From contig CAINUX010000014.1 in the NCBI GenBank assembly GCA_903853895.1, positions 1 to 46,261 on the forward strand: a stretch of 46,261 nucleotides of DNA. The letters are read 5' to 3'. Within the stretch, counting starts at the first letter, position 1, and every line of letters begins with the position of its first letter. Origin of the DNA: an uncultured beta proteobacterium. GTDB lineage: Bacteria; Pseudomonadota; Gammaproteobacteria; Burkholderiales; Burkholderiaceae_C. Positions 1 to 10,263 of the stretch are shown here, piece after piece. A program made the position numbers and the translations under genes. The notes under the pieces were generated by a model. That model ran no database searches and was not told the DNA's origin. It was given only the letters and a program-made list of their open reading frames with translations.

Positions 1-1741
<1,741 letters not shown>

Positions 1742-1826
1742 TTACTCCTTGCAGGGTCGTGTCCTGCAGCAGGTTTCAAGATGGACTGGCCGTTTGGCGG
1801 GTAGCCAAGCTCAGTCTGACAATACC

Positions 1827-1857
1827 GCAAACCCCACGGGATCGCCATGGGGTTTGC
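1827..1857. repeat. 10-bp inverted repeat upstream of bkdA1
   Basis: Perfect arms GCAAACCCCA (1827-1836) and TGGGGTTTGC (1848-1857) are separated by 11 bases. It lies about 90 bases upstream of the E1 alpha start in the 195-base gap before the solute-binding-protein gene. There is no T-run on either side, so it is not a typical intrinsic terminator. An operator or a leader hairpin is possible; no function is assigned. Confidence 0.5.
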
Positions 1858-1935
1858 ATGCGGTGGGGAGCATACCGCGGCTGACGGCGCTGCCGCGCCT
1901 TTATGGCAAAAAAATGCGGCCTCTCGTCGTTTGAA

Positions 1936-2664
1936 TCACCGACAGGACGGAATCCGCGCATCAAATTGCTTCATAAACCCGGGATTTGCCGCCAGGAACT
2001 GGCGCCCAAAGTAGGCGTGCAAGGGGTTGTCCTGCGCAACAACCATCCGGTAGCGTTTTGGATCAACACCTTGTTCTTTCATGGCAGCGGCGACGGCAAG
2101 GTTGCCGCCCAAGATCGCATCCGCGCGGCCGCGGACAAGGCCGGTCAACAGCAATTCGTCAGTCTGTGGCTTGAAGACCACGTTGTAATTTTCAGCTTCC
2201 AACATTTTCAAACGGTTAGAACCAAAGTGGGCGCCAACTCTGGCCGTGGTTTTGAATGCAGGAGAAAGTGGGTCAAGTTTGCTGTCCAGTGGCAAGTACC
2301 AGACCCATTTTTGATCGGCAATTGCCCCGGATGCCTCAGCCCAAACCAGCCTTTCGGGCTTGATGGTCGCGGGGAAGAATCCATCCACGTCCCCCTTCTC
2401 CGCGAGCTTCTGGGCGCGCTCCCACGGATACACCTCCACAGAGTAGGTTCGCCCCATTCTCTGCAATACACATTCCATGACCCGCACTGCCACGCCATCA
2501 AACCGCCTGTCAGCCAGGTAGGTCCCATAGGGTGCCTGGTCATGGGTCGCGATGCGAACGGGTTGGGCTGCTGGCACGCCGCTGGCCGCCATGAACCATG
2601 CAGCGGCACCGCAAAGCAAACGTGTGGAAACACGCATGCTTGATTTCCAGTACCTGCCAGACAT
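1936..2664 (-). CDS. Periplasmic solute-binding protein, family 3-like
   Basis: The 242-residue protein has a signal peptide (RVSTRLLCGAAAWFMAASG ending near VPAAQ) followed by a bilobed substrate-binding fold of the amino-acid/family 3 type. The lobe-1 start RIATHDQAPYGTYLADRRFDGVAVRVMECVL (split here by the eye as RIATHD, then a ligand-contact region) and the hinge-proximal GVDGFFPATIKPER-like segment support this. ATG 2664 is chosen because GGAGGAG lies 7 bases upstream; ATG 2637 would start directly at the signal peptide core. No permease or ATPase gene is adjacent, so it may be an orphan binding protein or a sensor-like periplasmic protein. The ligand cannot be read from sequence. It lies between bkdA1 and icmF on the same strand but with gaps of 90-200 bases, so operon membership is uncertain. 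Confidence 0.7.
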   Translation of the reverse strand: MSGRYWKSSMRVSTRLLCGAAAWFMAASGVPAAQPVRIATHDQAPYGTYLADRRFDGVAVRVMECVLQRMGRTYSVEVYPWERAQKLAEKGDVDGFFPATIKPERLVWAEASGAIADQKWVWYLPLDSKLDPLSPAFKTTARVGAHFGSNRLKMLEAENYNVVFKPQTDELLLTGLVRGRADAILGGNLAVAAAMKEQGVDPKRYRMVVAQDNPLHAYFGRQFLAANPGFMKQFDARIPSCR

Positions 2665-2755
2665 TGTGAACTCCTCCTGCAAACGACCGCCGCGCATTCT
2701 TGCAGCTTCGATCGTGTGACTCTACCCCATTGGTCAGGCAACGTGTACAGCCGAA

Positions 2756-5700
2756 CTACATGTTGCGCCGGTACTGCCCACCCACCTCAAACAGGGAGTT
2801 GGTGATCTGCCCCAGCGAACACACACGCACGGCGTCCATCAACACTTCAAACACATTCTTGTTGGCTATGACGGCCTCCTGCAGGCGCTTGAGGGCAGCG
2901 GGTGATTCGGCTGCGTGCGTGGCGTGGAAGTCGGCCAGGCGTTTCAACTGGCTCTGTTTTTCTTCATCGGTACTGCGCGCCAACTCCAGCTTGTCGTTCA
3001 CCGGGTCGCCATGCGGGTTGCGGAAGGTGTTGACGCCGATGATGGGCAGCTCGCCGGTGTGCTTAAGCATTTCGTAGGTCATGCTTTCGTCCTGGATCTT
3101 GCCGCGCTGGTAGCCGGTCTCCATCGCCCCCAGCACGCCGCCGCGGTCGGCAATGGCCGTGAACTCGGACAGCACGGCTTCCTCGACCAGTTCGGTCAGT
3201 TCCTCGATGATGAAGGCGCCCTGGTTCGGGTTCTCGTTCTTGGCCAGGCCCCACTCGCGGTTGATGATCAACTGGATGGCCATGGCGCGGCGCACGGAAT
3301 CTTCCGTAGGCGTGGTGATGGCCTCGTCGAACGCGTTGGTGTGCAGGCTGTTGCAGTTGTCGTAAATGGCGATCAGGGCTTGCAGCGTGGTGCGGATGTC
3401 GTTGAACTGGATTTCTTGCGCGTGCAGGCTGCGCCCGCTCGTCTGGATGTGGTATTTGAGCTTCTGGCTGCGCTCGTTGGCGCCGTATTTCTCCTTCATG
3501 GCAACCGCCCAGATGCGCCGGGCCACGCGGCCCATGACCGTGTACTCGGGGTCCATGCCGTTGCTGAAGAAGAAGCTCAGGTTGGGCGCAAAGTCATCAA
3601 TGTGCATGCCCCGCGCCAGATAGGCTTCAACCAGCGTAAAGCCATTAGACAGCGTGAACGCCAGCTGGCTGATGGGGTTGGCGCCTGCTTCGGCTATGTG
3701 GTAACCCGAGATGGAAACCGAGTAGAAGTTGCGCACGTTATGGTGCACAAAGTATTCGGCAATGTCGCCCATCACCTTGAGGCTGAATTCGGTCGAGAAG
3801 ATGCAGGTGTTTTGGCCCTGGTCTTCCTTCAGGATGTCTGCCTGCACTGTGCCGCGCACATTCGCCAGCACCCATTCGCGGATTTTTTCGGTTTCGGTGT
3901 CGGTGGGTTCGCGGCCGTTGTCCGCCTGAAACTTTTCCAGATTCTGGTCGATGGCCGCATTCATGAACATGGCCAAAATGCTGGGTGCCGGGCCATTGAT
4001 GGTCATGGACACGCTGGTGGCCGGGTTGCACAGATCAAAGCCGCCGTACAAGACTTTCAGGTCATCCAGCGTGGCAATGCTGACGCCGCTGTTACCGACC
4101 TTGCCGTAGATGTCCGGGCGCGGGCCGGGGTCGTTGCCATAGAGCGTGACCGAGTCAAACGCGGTGGACAGGCGCTTGGCGGCCATGCCACTGGACAGCA
4201 GCTTGAAGCGGCGGTTGGTGCGGAATGCATCACCTTCGCCGGCGAACATGCGGGTCGGGTCCTCGCCCTCGCGCTTGAATGCAAAGGTGCCGGCGGTATA
4301 GGGGTAGCTGCCGGGCACGTTGTCGAGCATCAGCCACTTCAGGATTTCGCCGTGGTCCTCGTAGGTGGGCAGGGCGACCTTGCGGATGGTGGTGCCACTC
4401 AGGGACTTGGTGGTGAGGGCGGTGCGCAGTTCCTTATCGCGGATCTTGACGACGTATTCGTCGCCGGCATAGGCCTTTTGCATTTCGGGCCACTGGGCCA
4501 CCAGCTTGCGGGCTGACGGATCCTGGCGCTCGGTACGCTCGGAGGCCAAACGCAGCACCGTGTTTTTGGCACCGTCGCGCGTGGCATCGTCGTCCCGCAG
4601 CATGCGGGCCGTCTCGCTCAATTGCTGGATCTCGCGCGCCAGACGCGCCTGGGCGCGGGCCTGTTGCTTGTAGCCGCGCACGGTATCGGTGATCTCGGCC
4701 AGGTAACGGGTGCGGGCGGCGGGCACCACGGGTGTCTGGTTGCTGCTGTGCCGCACGCTAACCTTGGGCAGCACACCACCGCCGGTCACTGGCAAGCCCA
4801 GCTCCTGCAGGCGTGGCAACAGAGCCTGGTAGAGCGCGGTCACGCCGTCGTCGTTAAATCGCGCGGCCATGGTGCCAAACACCGGCATCTGATCCGGTGG
4901 CGTGGTCCAGGCTTCCTTGTTGCGCTGCACCTGCTTGGCCACATCGCGCAGTGCATCGCTGGCGCCCTTGCGGTCGAACTTGTTGATAGCGACGAACTCG
5001 GCAAAGTCCAGCATGTCGATTTTTTCCAGCTGGCTGGCCGCGCCGAACTCCGGCGTCATGACATACATAGGGATATCGACCAGCGGCACGATCGCCGCGT
5101 CGCCCTGGCCTATGCCGGACGTCTCGACCACGATGGCGTCAAAGCCGGCCACCTTGCAGGCGGCGATCACGTCGGGCAAAGCCTGGCTGATCTCGGAACC
5201 AAAGTCGCGTGTGGCCAGACTGCGCATGAAGACGCGCTCGCCGTTTTGCCAAGGACTGATCGCATTCATGCGGATGCGGTCGCCCAGCAGGGCACCTCCG
5301 CTCTTGCGCCGCGACGGGTCAATGCTGATCAGTGCCACGCGTAACGTGTCGCCCAGGTCTAGCCGCAGACGGCGGATCAACTCGTCGGTGAGCGATGATT
5401 TGCCCGCACCGCCGGTTCCGGTGATGCCCAGTACTGGTATCTTTTTTATAGCAGCCTGCGCCCTTAATTCGGGGGCTAGGTGGTGTTTTCCTTCAGAACC
5501 TTCCAGCCCGGTGATGAGTTGAGCGAGTGCCCTCCAAGCCTGAATGGTATGACCCTGAATGGAATCGAGTGTGGCGGGGGCCAAGCCCGTCAGGTCCTTG
5601 TCGCATCGCATGACCATCTCACCAATCATCCCGGCCAGGCCCATGCGCTGGCCGTCTTCGGGGCTGTAGATACGGGTGACGCCATAGGCCTGCAGCTCGG

Positions 5701-6052
5701 CAATTTCGCTGGGCACAATCACCCCTCCACCGCCGCCAAACACCTGGATGTGGGCGCCGCCACGGGCCTTCAGCAAATCCACCATGTACTTGAAGTATTC
5801 GACATGCCCGCCCTGGTAGGAGCTGATGGCAATGCCCTGCGCGTCTTCCTGCAAGGCGGCGGTGACGACCTCGTCCACGCTGCGGTTGTGGCCCAGGTGG
5901 ATGACCTCGGCGCCCATGCCCTGCAGGATGCGGCGCATGATGTTGATGGCCGCATCGTGCCCGTCAAACAGGCTGGCCGCCGTGACGAAGCGCACCTTGT
6001 GCGTGGGGCGGTAATTGGCCAGGGCCTTGAATTCAGCGGACAAATCGGACAT
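2756..6052 (-). CDS. icmF: Fused isobutyryl-CoA mutase IcmF
   Basis: This 1098-residue protein interconverts isobutyryl-CoA and n-butyryl-CoA using adenosylcobalamin. Domains in order: B12-binding domain (about 17-150) with the DGHDAA cobalamin motif at 30-35; a MeaB-like GTPase chaperone (about 205-400) with P-loop [12 protein letters not shown] at 209-220 and base-specificity motif NKFDRKG; then the large substrate-binding TIM barrel with blocks such as [16 protein letters not shown] and [14 protein letters not shown]. This order is diagnostic of IcmF rather than methylmalonyl-CoA mutase, whose B12 domain is C-terminal. ATG 6052 has AGGAG 8 bases upstream. The gene fits the neighbouring bkd genes, which yield isobutyryl-CoA from valine. 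A short interspersed repeat (5439-5479) is read in frame as residues about 190-206 in the linker before the GTPase. A 24-bp palindrome lies 39-62 bases upstream of the start. Confidence 0.95.
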   Translation of the reverse strand: MSDLSAEFKALANYRPTHKVRFVTAASLFDGHDAAINIMRRILQGMGAEVIHLGHNRSVDEVVTAALQEDAQGIAISSYQGGHVEYFKYMVDLLKARGGAHIQVFGGGGGVIVPSEIAELQAYGVTRIYSPEDGQRMGLAGMIGEMVMRCDKDLTGLAPATLDSIQGHTIQAWRALAQLITGLEGSEGKHHLAPELRAQAAIKKIPVLGITGTGGAGKSSLTDELIRRLRLDLGDTLRVALISIDPSRRKSGGALLGDRIRMNAISPWQNGERVFMRSLATRDFGSEISQALPDVIAACKVAGFDAIVVETSGIGQGDAAIVPLVDIPMYVMTPEFGAASQLEKIDMLDFAEFVAINKFDRKGASDALRDVAKQVQRNKEAWTTPPDQMPVFGTMAARFNDDGVTALYQALLPRLQELGLPVTGGGVLPKVSVRHSSNQTPVVPAARTRYLAEITDTVRGYKQQARAQARLAREIQQLSETARMLRDDDATRDGAKNTVLRLASERTERQDPSARKLVAQWPEMQKAYAGDEYVVKIRDKELRTALTTKSLSGTTIRKVALPTYEDHGEILKWLMLDNVPGSYPYTAGTFAFKREGEDPTRMFAGEGDAFRTNRRFKLLSSGMAAKRLSTAFDSVTLYGNDPGPRPDIYGKVGNSGVSIATLDDLKVLYGGFDLCNPATSVSMTINGPAPSILAMFMNAAIDQNLEKFQADNGREPTDTETEKIREWVLANVRGTVQADILKEDQGQNTCIFSTEFSLKVMGDIAEYFVHHNVRNFYSVSISGYHIAEAGANPISQLAFTLSNGFTLVEAYLARGMHIDDFAPNLSFFFSNGMDPEYTVMGRVARRIWAVAMKEKYGANERSQKLKYHIQTSGRSLHAQEIQFNDIRTTLQALIAIYDNCNSLHTNAFDEAITTPTEDSVRRAMAIQLIINREWGLAKNENPNQGAFIIEELTELVEEAVLSEFTAIADRGGVLGAMETGYQRGKIQDESMTYEMLKHTGELPIIGVNTFRNPHGDPVNDKLELARSTDEEKQSQLKRLADFHATHAAESPAALKRLQEAVIANKNVFEVLMDAVRVCSLGQITNSLFEVGGQYRRNM
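5439..5479 (+). repeat. Interspersed GCTAT/CTAGCCC repeat, copy A (inside icmF)
   Basis: The plus strand reads ATAGCAGCCTGCGCCC then GGGGGCTAG, matching the family defined by a GCTAT-ATAGC end and a GGGCTAG end about 25 bases apart. It is translated on the minus strand in icmF as part of the linker between the B12-binding and GTPase domains, without breaking the frame. Other copies are at 8954, 15861, 29925, 40035 and 41625. The assignment is by eye. Confidence 0.5.
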
Positions 6053-6090
6053 GGGAATGCTCCTAAATCACCGGGTCTATGTTTGGCACG

Positions 6091-6114
6091 GTTGACGTTT
6101 ACGTAAACGTCAAC
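6091..6114. promoter_or_regulatory. Perfect 24-bp palindrome, probable operator for icmF
   Basis: The sequence is a perfect inverted repeat centred between 6102 and 6103, with core GACGTTTACGTAAACGTC and outer GTT/AAC. It lies 39-62 bases upstream of the icmF start and 137 bases upstream of the divergent persulfide dioxygenase gene. Perfect symmetry without a loop indicates a dimeric DNA-binding protein site rather than an RNA hairpin. As I recall, ACGTAA-type palindromes are reported for LiuR (MerR family) regulators of branched-chain and fatty-acid catabolism in proteobacteria; that link is inference. Confidence 0.7.
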
Positions 6115-6250
6115 TGTAAACCATTTGTGCCAACATTGGCTTACGCCGCAGCCGGGCAGTGCGTTGCCACCCGTCCAAATCCATTAAAGTCGGGGCCGAT
6201 GCGCACAATGCCCCGCCCGCCTGTCCAGCCCAGCCGCCAGAAAGAACGCC

Positions 6251-7363
6251 ATGCAACCGATACAACTTTTTGACCCCGCGTCGAGCACCTATACCTATAT
6301 CATCTTCGACGAGACCACCCGCGACGCCGTCATCATCGACCCTGTGGACGAGCAAGTGGAACGCGACCTGGCTCTGTTGCGCCAATACGGGCTCAAACTG
6401 CTGTGGACGGTGGAGACCCATGCGCATGCCGATCACATCACCAGCGCCGGCTTGCTGGCTGAGCACACCGGTGCGCAGACGGCCGCGCCACAGGCCTGCG
6501 GCATCGCCACTGCCGCCCTGCAACTGACCGACGGCCAGCTGCTGCGCTTTGGCGGCGAGTCCATGAGGGCCCTGAACACCCCCGGCCACACCGCGGGCAG
6601 CATGAGTTTTGTGTGGCGCGACCACGCGTTCACCGGCGACGCCCTGCTCATCAACGGCTGTGGCCGTACCGATTTTCAGTCCGGCAGCGCAGAGGCCATG
6701 TACCACTCGCTGACCCAGGTGCTGTTCAAGCTGCCGGACGCGACCACGGTCTGGCCCGGCCATGACTACCAGGGCCGCACGCACAGCAGCATAGCCGCGG
6801 AGCGCACGGGCAACGCCCGCGTGGCGGGCAAAACGCTGGAGGAATTCACCGCCATCATGGCCGGGCTCCACCTGCCCCGGCCCAAACGCATAGATGAGGC
6901 CGTGCCGGCCAACCTGAGTTCCGGCATTCGCCACGATGCGGACAGCATGGACGCACACGTCGTTCGCCCGGCACCCGGCTACGCCGGGGACGTCAGCGCG
7001 ACCTTGGCCCACAGCTGGTGGCAGCAGGGCGAGGCGGTGCTGGTGGATGTGCGCACCGATGCCGAACGCGAATGGGTGGGCTTTGTGCCCGGCGCCGTGG
7101 CCCTGGCCTGGAAGCAATGGCCCGGAATGGCCATGAACCCCGGCTTTGACGATGACCTGCGTGCCGCCGTGCCGGCGGACAAGAAAGTGGTGTTGCTGTG
7201 CCGCAGCGGTGTGCGGTCTGTAGCCGCCGCAAAGCGTGCCACAGAGCTGGGCCTGGAGGCCTACAACATCCTGGAAGGGTTTGAAGGCGACCCCGACACC
7301 AATGCCCAGCGCGGCAAAAAAGGTGGGTGGCGCCTGCAGGGCTTGCCCTGGCGCCAAGGATAA
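6251..7363 (+). CDS. Persulfide dioxygenase-rhodanese fusion (MBL-fold)
   Basis: The 370-residue protein joins an ETHE1-like metallo-beta-lactamase persulfide dioxygenase to a C-terminal rhodanese, as in the Burkholderia PRF enzymes. It would oxidise glutathione persulfide to sulfite, with the rhodanese using thiosulfate/sulfite and glutathione in the cytoplasm. Iron ligands and MBL motif are visible as HAHADH at 57-62, H113 in PGHTAGS, D130 and H171 in PGHDYQG. The rhodanese part (about 250-370) has LVDVRTDAE and the active-site loop CRSGVRS with C317. No strong Shine-Dalgarno is seen; the ATG is chosen because QLFDPASSTYTYII is the usual family start. It is followed by coaX after 6 bases, so the two may be cotranscribed. 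Confidence 0.9.
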   Translation: MQPIQLFDPASSTYTYIIFDETTRDAVIIDPVDEQVERDLALLRQYGLKLLWTVETHAHADHITSAGLLAEHTGAQTAAPQACGIATAALQLTDGQLLRFGGESMRALNTPGHTAGSMSFVWRDHAFTGDALLINGCGRTDFQSGSAEAMYHSLTQVLFKLPDATTVWPGHDYQGRTHSSIAAERTGNARVAGKTLEEFTAIMAGLHLPRPKRIDEAVPANLSSGIRHDADSMDAHVVRPAPGYAGDVSATLAHSWWQQGEAVLVDVRTDAEREWVGFVPGAVALAWKQWPGMAMNPGFDDDLRAAVPADKKVVLLCRSGVRSVAAAKRATELGLEAYNILEGFEGDPDTNAQRGKKGGWRLQGLPWRQG

Positions 7364-7369
7364 TCGCGC

Positions 7370-8137
7370 ATGACTTTTCTTGCTCTGGACATTGGCAACA
7401 CGCGGCTCAAGTGGGCACAATACGCATCCCCCCGACCCAACGCCGCCCTGCTGGCCCAAGGCGCGGAATTTCTGGAAAACATAGAAAAACTGGCCGACGG
7501 TGCCTGGCGCGGGCTGGTGGCGCCTGCCCATATTCTGGGCTGCGCCGTGGCTGCCGATGCGGTGAAACGCCGCCTGCAAGAGCAAATGGACCTGTGGGAC
7601 GTGGCACCGCAGTGGGTCGTGGCCAGCGAGGCCGAGGCCGGACTGCGCAACGGCTACGACCACCCCACGCGGCTGGGCTCGGACCGCTGGATCGCCATGA
7701 TTGGCGCCTACCATCGCATGCTCTCCCAAGGCGCGCCGCGCCCCATGGTGGTGGTGATGGTGGGAACGGCCGTTACGGTGGAAGCGGTAGACGCCAGTGG
7801 CAAGTTTTTGGGTGGTCTGATCCTGCCGGGCCACGGCATCATGCTGCGCGCGCTGGAGTCCGGCACGGCGGGCCTGCACGTGCCAACGGGCGAAGTGCGA
7901 GAATTCCCCACCAACACCAGCGACGCCCTGACCAGCGGCGGCACCTACGCCATTGCCGGTGCCGTGGAGCGCATGGTGCAGCATGTGCGAATGCACTGTG
8001 GCGCCGAGCCCCAGTGTGTGATGACGGGTGGTGCAGGTTGGAAAATGGCGCCCAGCATGTCGGTGCCGTTTGAGTTGGTCGACAACCTGATCTTTGACGG
8101 CCTTCTGCAGCTGGCCGCGGTCCGGTTCCCGGCTTGA
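7370..8137 (+). CDS. coaX: Type III pantothenate kinase
   Basis: The 255-residue cytoplasmic enzyme phosphorylates pantothenate, the first step of coenzyme A synthesis. ASKHA-fold motifs are visible: [10 protein letters not shown] near the N-terminus (phosphate 1), [21 protein letters not shown] and [15 protein letters not shown]. Length is normal for the family. AAGGA lies about 10 bases before the ATG. The last 201 bases (7937-8137) recur at 11638-11838 with 27 differences, nearly all synonymous, so the 3' end of this gene exists in two diverged versions that bracket an accessory segment. The gene in this position is intact and should be functional. Confidence 0.95.
   Translation: MTFLALDIGNTRLKWAQYASPRPNAALLAQGAEFLENIEKLADGAWRGLVAPAHILGCAVAADAVKRRLQEQMDLWDVAPQWVVASEAEAGLRNGYDHPTRLGSDRWIAMIGAYHRMLSQGAPRPMVVVMVGTAVTVEAVDASGKFLGGLILPGHGIMLRALESGTAGLHVPTGEVREFPTNTSDALTSGGTYAIAGAVERMVQHVRMHCGAEPQCVMTGGAGWKMAPSMSVPFELVDNLIFDGLLQLAAVRFPA
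7937..8137 (+). repeat. coaX 3'-end repeat, left copy (within intact gene)
   Basis: These 201 bases encode the last 66 residues of CoaX plus stop. They align without gaps to 11638-11838 with 174 of 201 bases identical by my count. Only one of 66 codons changes the residue (CAG to AAA, Gln to Lys). The longest identical run is 32 bases around codons for [10 protein letters not shown]. Similarity ends at the stop codon on one side and at the GGT codons on the other. Confidence 0.9.
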
Positions 8138-8182
8138 TTACAAAACTGACGGCGGAGCAATAACGGCGGTTTGCTTAATCCG

Positions 8183-8665
8183 CTATTCACCAACTTTTGC
8201 CAACGCTTGGCGAACTAGGTCGGCAGCCAGATACGAGCCAGACTCCAGTAGACGCTCAACCAGAGGACGGGCGACGGGGATCAGCCCGGCTTGTCGGGCG
8301 CGCAAAATCACGCCCAGAGTCCCAACCAGTGGTAACCCATGCACCTTGGCTGCCGCCCGGGCCTCACCGTCGTCCAAGACAGCCAAATGGCCGCCCAACA
8401 TGCATTGCGCTAAAACCTGCGACTCGCCAGCGCCCAAATCCCAGCCAAGGATAGAGCTTGGCACCACAACATCACGTACCCGCCGGTCTTGCGCCCATAA
8501 CAAGGAAGCGGCTGCGCCAGCTTCAGCCAAACCCGCCGCCACTTCGTCGTAAACCGCATCGGGCACCCAAATCTGTTGCGCCAGGCCTTCGAGTAGATCG
8601 GTGCGCCCCAGCTTGCCCAACAGAATCAAGGGCGAGGCATTGATGACCCAAACTGGGGTATTCAC
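8183..8665 (-). CDS. DUF3368 PIN-like protein, probable toxin
   Basis: The 160-residue protein begins VWVINASPLILLGKLG, the DUF3368 signature, a VapC-related PIN-domain family. Further PIN-type acidic positions are visible in YDEVAAG, GAGESQVLA and VLDDGEARA. PIN proteins are usually RNases acting as toxins; activity here is inferred from family and pairing. The first acidic position of classic VapC is Asn (INASP), which is common in this family. The start overlaps the stop of the upstream UPF0175 gene by 4 bases (ATGA), the usual antitoxin-then-toxin order. It lies in the accessory segment after coaX and is convergent with coaX. Confidence 0.8.
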   Translation of the reverse strand: MNTPVWVINASPLILLGKLGRTDLLEGLAQQIWVPDAVYDEVAAGLAEAGAAASLLWAQDRRVRDVVVPSSILGWDLGAGESQVLAQCMLGGHLAVLDDGEARAAAKVHGLPLVGTLGVILRARQAGLIPVARPLVERLLESGSYLAADLVRQALAKVGE

Positions 8666-8910
8666 AAGCCCAGCTCCGCGTCCAACTCGTCGGCATCCAG
8701 TTGAATTGCCGCCACGCCGCGTCGACGCAACTCGTCCAGAAACGCCACGCGGCTCAAACCCGCCGCCTCAGCCGCCTTGGCCTGCGAGATGCGCCGCTCG
8801 GCATACCACTGCACCGCGCTGGCAATGCGCATTTCAGCGGCAAATGCCTGCGGTGCCAAGCGCAATGCCGAAAAAATACCTTCGGGTAGTTCCATTGCCA
8901 GTTGTGTCAT
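8662..8910 (-). CDS. UPF0175 family protein, probable antitoxin
   Basis: The 82-residue protein has the UPF0175 layout: an N-terminal beta strand (TQLAMELPEGI), then a helix-turn-helix-like stretch with the typical RRISQAKAAEAAGLSRVAFLDELRRRGV. UPF0175 proteins are commonly found directly upstream of DUF3368 genes and are thought to be DNA-binding antitoxins. The Shine-Dalgarno AAGGT is embedded in a perfect 10-bp palindrome (8912-8921) just upstream of the ATG, which suggests autoregulation. The 4-base overlap with the DUF3368 gene supports a two-gene operon. Confidence 0.8.
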   Translation of the reverse strand: MTQLAMELPEGIFSALRLAPQAFAAEMRIASAVQWYAERRISQAKAAEAAGLSRVAFLDELRRRGVAAIQLDADELDAELGL

Positions 8911-8911
8911 A

Positions 8912-8921
8912 AAGGTACCTT
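8912..8921. promoter_or_regulatory. 10-bp palindrome overlapping the UPF0175 ribosome binding site
   Basis: AAGGTACCTT ends 1 base before the start codon at 8910 and includes the AAGG ribosome-binding element. A TATAAA-like hexamer lies about 10 bases further upstream (near 8926-8932). It could be an autoregulatory operator of the pair. A 10-bp palindrome can occur by chance, so support is modest. Confidence 0.35.
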
Positions 8922-8953
8922 CAACGATTTATATTCATACGCCAAATCATCTG

Positions 8954-8992
8954 CTAGCCCTCGTCTGGAATGCGTAGGGCGCTATCAATTTG
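8954..8992 (-). repeat. Interspersed GCTAT/CTAGCCC repeat, copy F
   Basis: The plus strand reads CTAGCCCTCGT, about 16 bases, then GGGCGCTATCAATTT. It matches the repeat family in its CTAGCCC end, spacing and GCTAT end. It lies in the 219-base gap between the toxin-antitoxin pair and the next gene. That gap holds nothing else I can recognise. Confidence 0.5.
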
Positions 8993-9129
8993 TGACGGCC
9001 TTGCATAAACAGCATCTTCCAAACCTGTTGCGCAGTGCGCCAAGTCGTTTTGCATGCGCGAAGTGCTATCGCGCAGAACCATGTGTTTGCAGCTTTGAAA
9101 GCCTTCCAATCGGTCACCGAACTCGCGAG

Positions 9130-9585
9130 TTACAGTCGATCAGCGTTCGCCAATAGCTGTCGATCCACTGCGAAATCGAGGTTCTTTAAAGTCCACCTTC
9201 CGTGCTTTACAAACTCCTGCACCGCATCTTTTGCCGCGTTGATACCTTTATAACAGCGTTGCTGACGGCTGGTCTCCACCGCAAAGATGCCATTCTTAAG
9301 TTCACGAACCTTAATTCCATGCCATTCATGCCCAGCAATTGGCACGTACCCATCCAGGGTCCGGTCAACCAGTTCAGGAAGTTCTTTTTCCAACACGGAA
9401 GCTTCTAAAGCTTGCTGGCGCAGCCAAATTTCGCGTTGGGACTCCTGTTCCAATGCGGCATCCGTCAGTTGTTGCACCCGGGCCTTCAAATAGGCGACCT
9501 TTGCCCTGGTCTCGTCGCCGTCGCATTCCGCGAAAGCCTTGGCCCACACGCCAGGTCGGCGCTGTCCAGTTTCCACCTCGTTCAT
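9130..9585 (-). CDS. Unknown 151-residue cytoplasmic protein with charged N-terminal helix
   Basis: I recognise no enzyme family. The N-terminus (EVETGQRRPGVWAKAFAEC then DGDETRAKVAYLKARVQQL) resembles a short motif seen at the start of many small bacterial proteins of unknown function next to membrane proteins. A long charged helix, probably coiled coil, runs to about residue 75. The second half has strand-like segments around YVPIAGHEWHGIKVRELKNG and ends with VEFVKHGRW-like basic residues. The start overlaps the upstream gene's stop by 4 bases, so the pair is probably cotranscribed and functionally linked. Base composition is less GC-rich than the flanking core genes, in line with an acquired segment. 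Confidence 0.6.
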   Translation of the reverse strand: MNEVETGQRRPGVWAKAFAECDGDETRAKVAYLKARVQQLTDAALEQESQREIWLRQQALEASVLEKELPELVDRTLDGYVPIAGHEWHGIKVRELKNGIFAVETSRQQRCYKGINAAKDAVQEFVKHGRWTLKNLDFAVDRQLLANADRL

Positions 9586-10115
9586 TGCAGTGGCCCAAAA
9601 ATCTTCTTCAATAGAGGATCCTGGTGGTATAGCTGTGGCAGGTGGAATTGAGTGTTGGACTGAATGGACAGCGTGGCTGCGGTACTCGTAGTTTGAATAG
9701 CATGCGCTGGTTGGGGCAATCTCTGCGGCTCATGCATCGCTACTTGTTTTTTGACTTTTATTGGATCGTCGGTTGCCATTTTCACTCGATCGGAGGCACT
9801 TCCGTTTCGTCTAAAAAACTTGCCGTATGCCCATCCAAATAAGAATGCAAGACCGCCTGCAAAAACAATACTGATTGCGAATATCGCGAGAGCATCTGCG
9901 CCTGCGTCTGGGTTTGACCCTATGTTGCGAAAGAACTTTGGGAGATTTGCGAAAGCCATTGCCATGGCCATCCATGCAAACCATTTCCTACCAAGACCTA
10001 CCGGTGTTCTTGCAGTTCCTCTGGGTGCTGCCAACCGATAGATTACGTAGCCAACGATTCCAGATGCACCTACCACAGCAACAGTGGATAGAAATATGTC
10101 GCCTAAATCAATCAT
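9582..10115 (-). CDS. Unknown small inner-membrane protein with two predicted membrane segments
   Basis: The 177-residue protein starts MIDLGDIFLSTVAVVGASGI with a first membrane segment at about residues 7-25, an amphipathic stretch (KWFAWMAMAMAFANLPKFF), and a second segment around ALAIFAISIVFAGGLAFLFGW. A polar, Gln/Pro-rich tail of about 70 residues follows (PQRLPQPAHAIQTTST). ATG 10115 is chosen because it directly precedes the hydrophobic N-terminus and has a GGGGTG element upstream; an in-frame ATG at 10151 would add 12 residues. It overlaps the 151-residue gene by 4 bases. No known domain is recognised. Confidence 0.6.
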   Translation of the reverse strand: MIDLGDIFLSTVAVVGASGIVGYVIYRLAAPRGTARTPVGLGRKWFAWMAMAMAFANLPKFFRNIGSNPDAGADALAIFAISIVFAGGLAFLFGWAYGKFFRRNGSASDRVKMATDDPIKVKKQVAMHEPQRLPQPAHAIQTTSTAATLSIQSNTQFHLPQLYHQDPLLKKIFGPLQ

Positions 10116-10263
10116 GCGCACCCCGCTTAACTGACTGTAAACATTGCACACCGTGCGTTTCCGAAATCAAAGTACGCAGTTGTCGTCTCGGCGCAAAAAG
10201 ACAATTTACCTTTTTATGCTTGTCCATAGTCATTTTTGTATCTTCCAGAAGTGACAACAATTT

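Noticed and set aside
2915..4516. 533-codon open frame opposite icmF
   Set aside because: Shadow of icmF caused by GC-rich codon use; Val/Gly/His-rich nonsense.
6110..7996. 628-codon open frame on the minus strand across the persulfide dioxygenase and coaX genes
   Set aside because: Antisense of two clear genes with strong codon bias; low-complexity His/Gly/Arg composition and no family signature.
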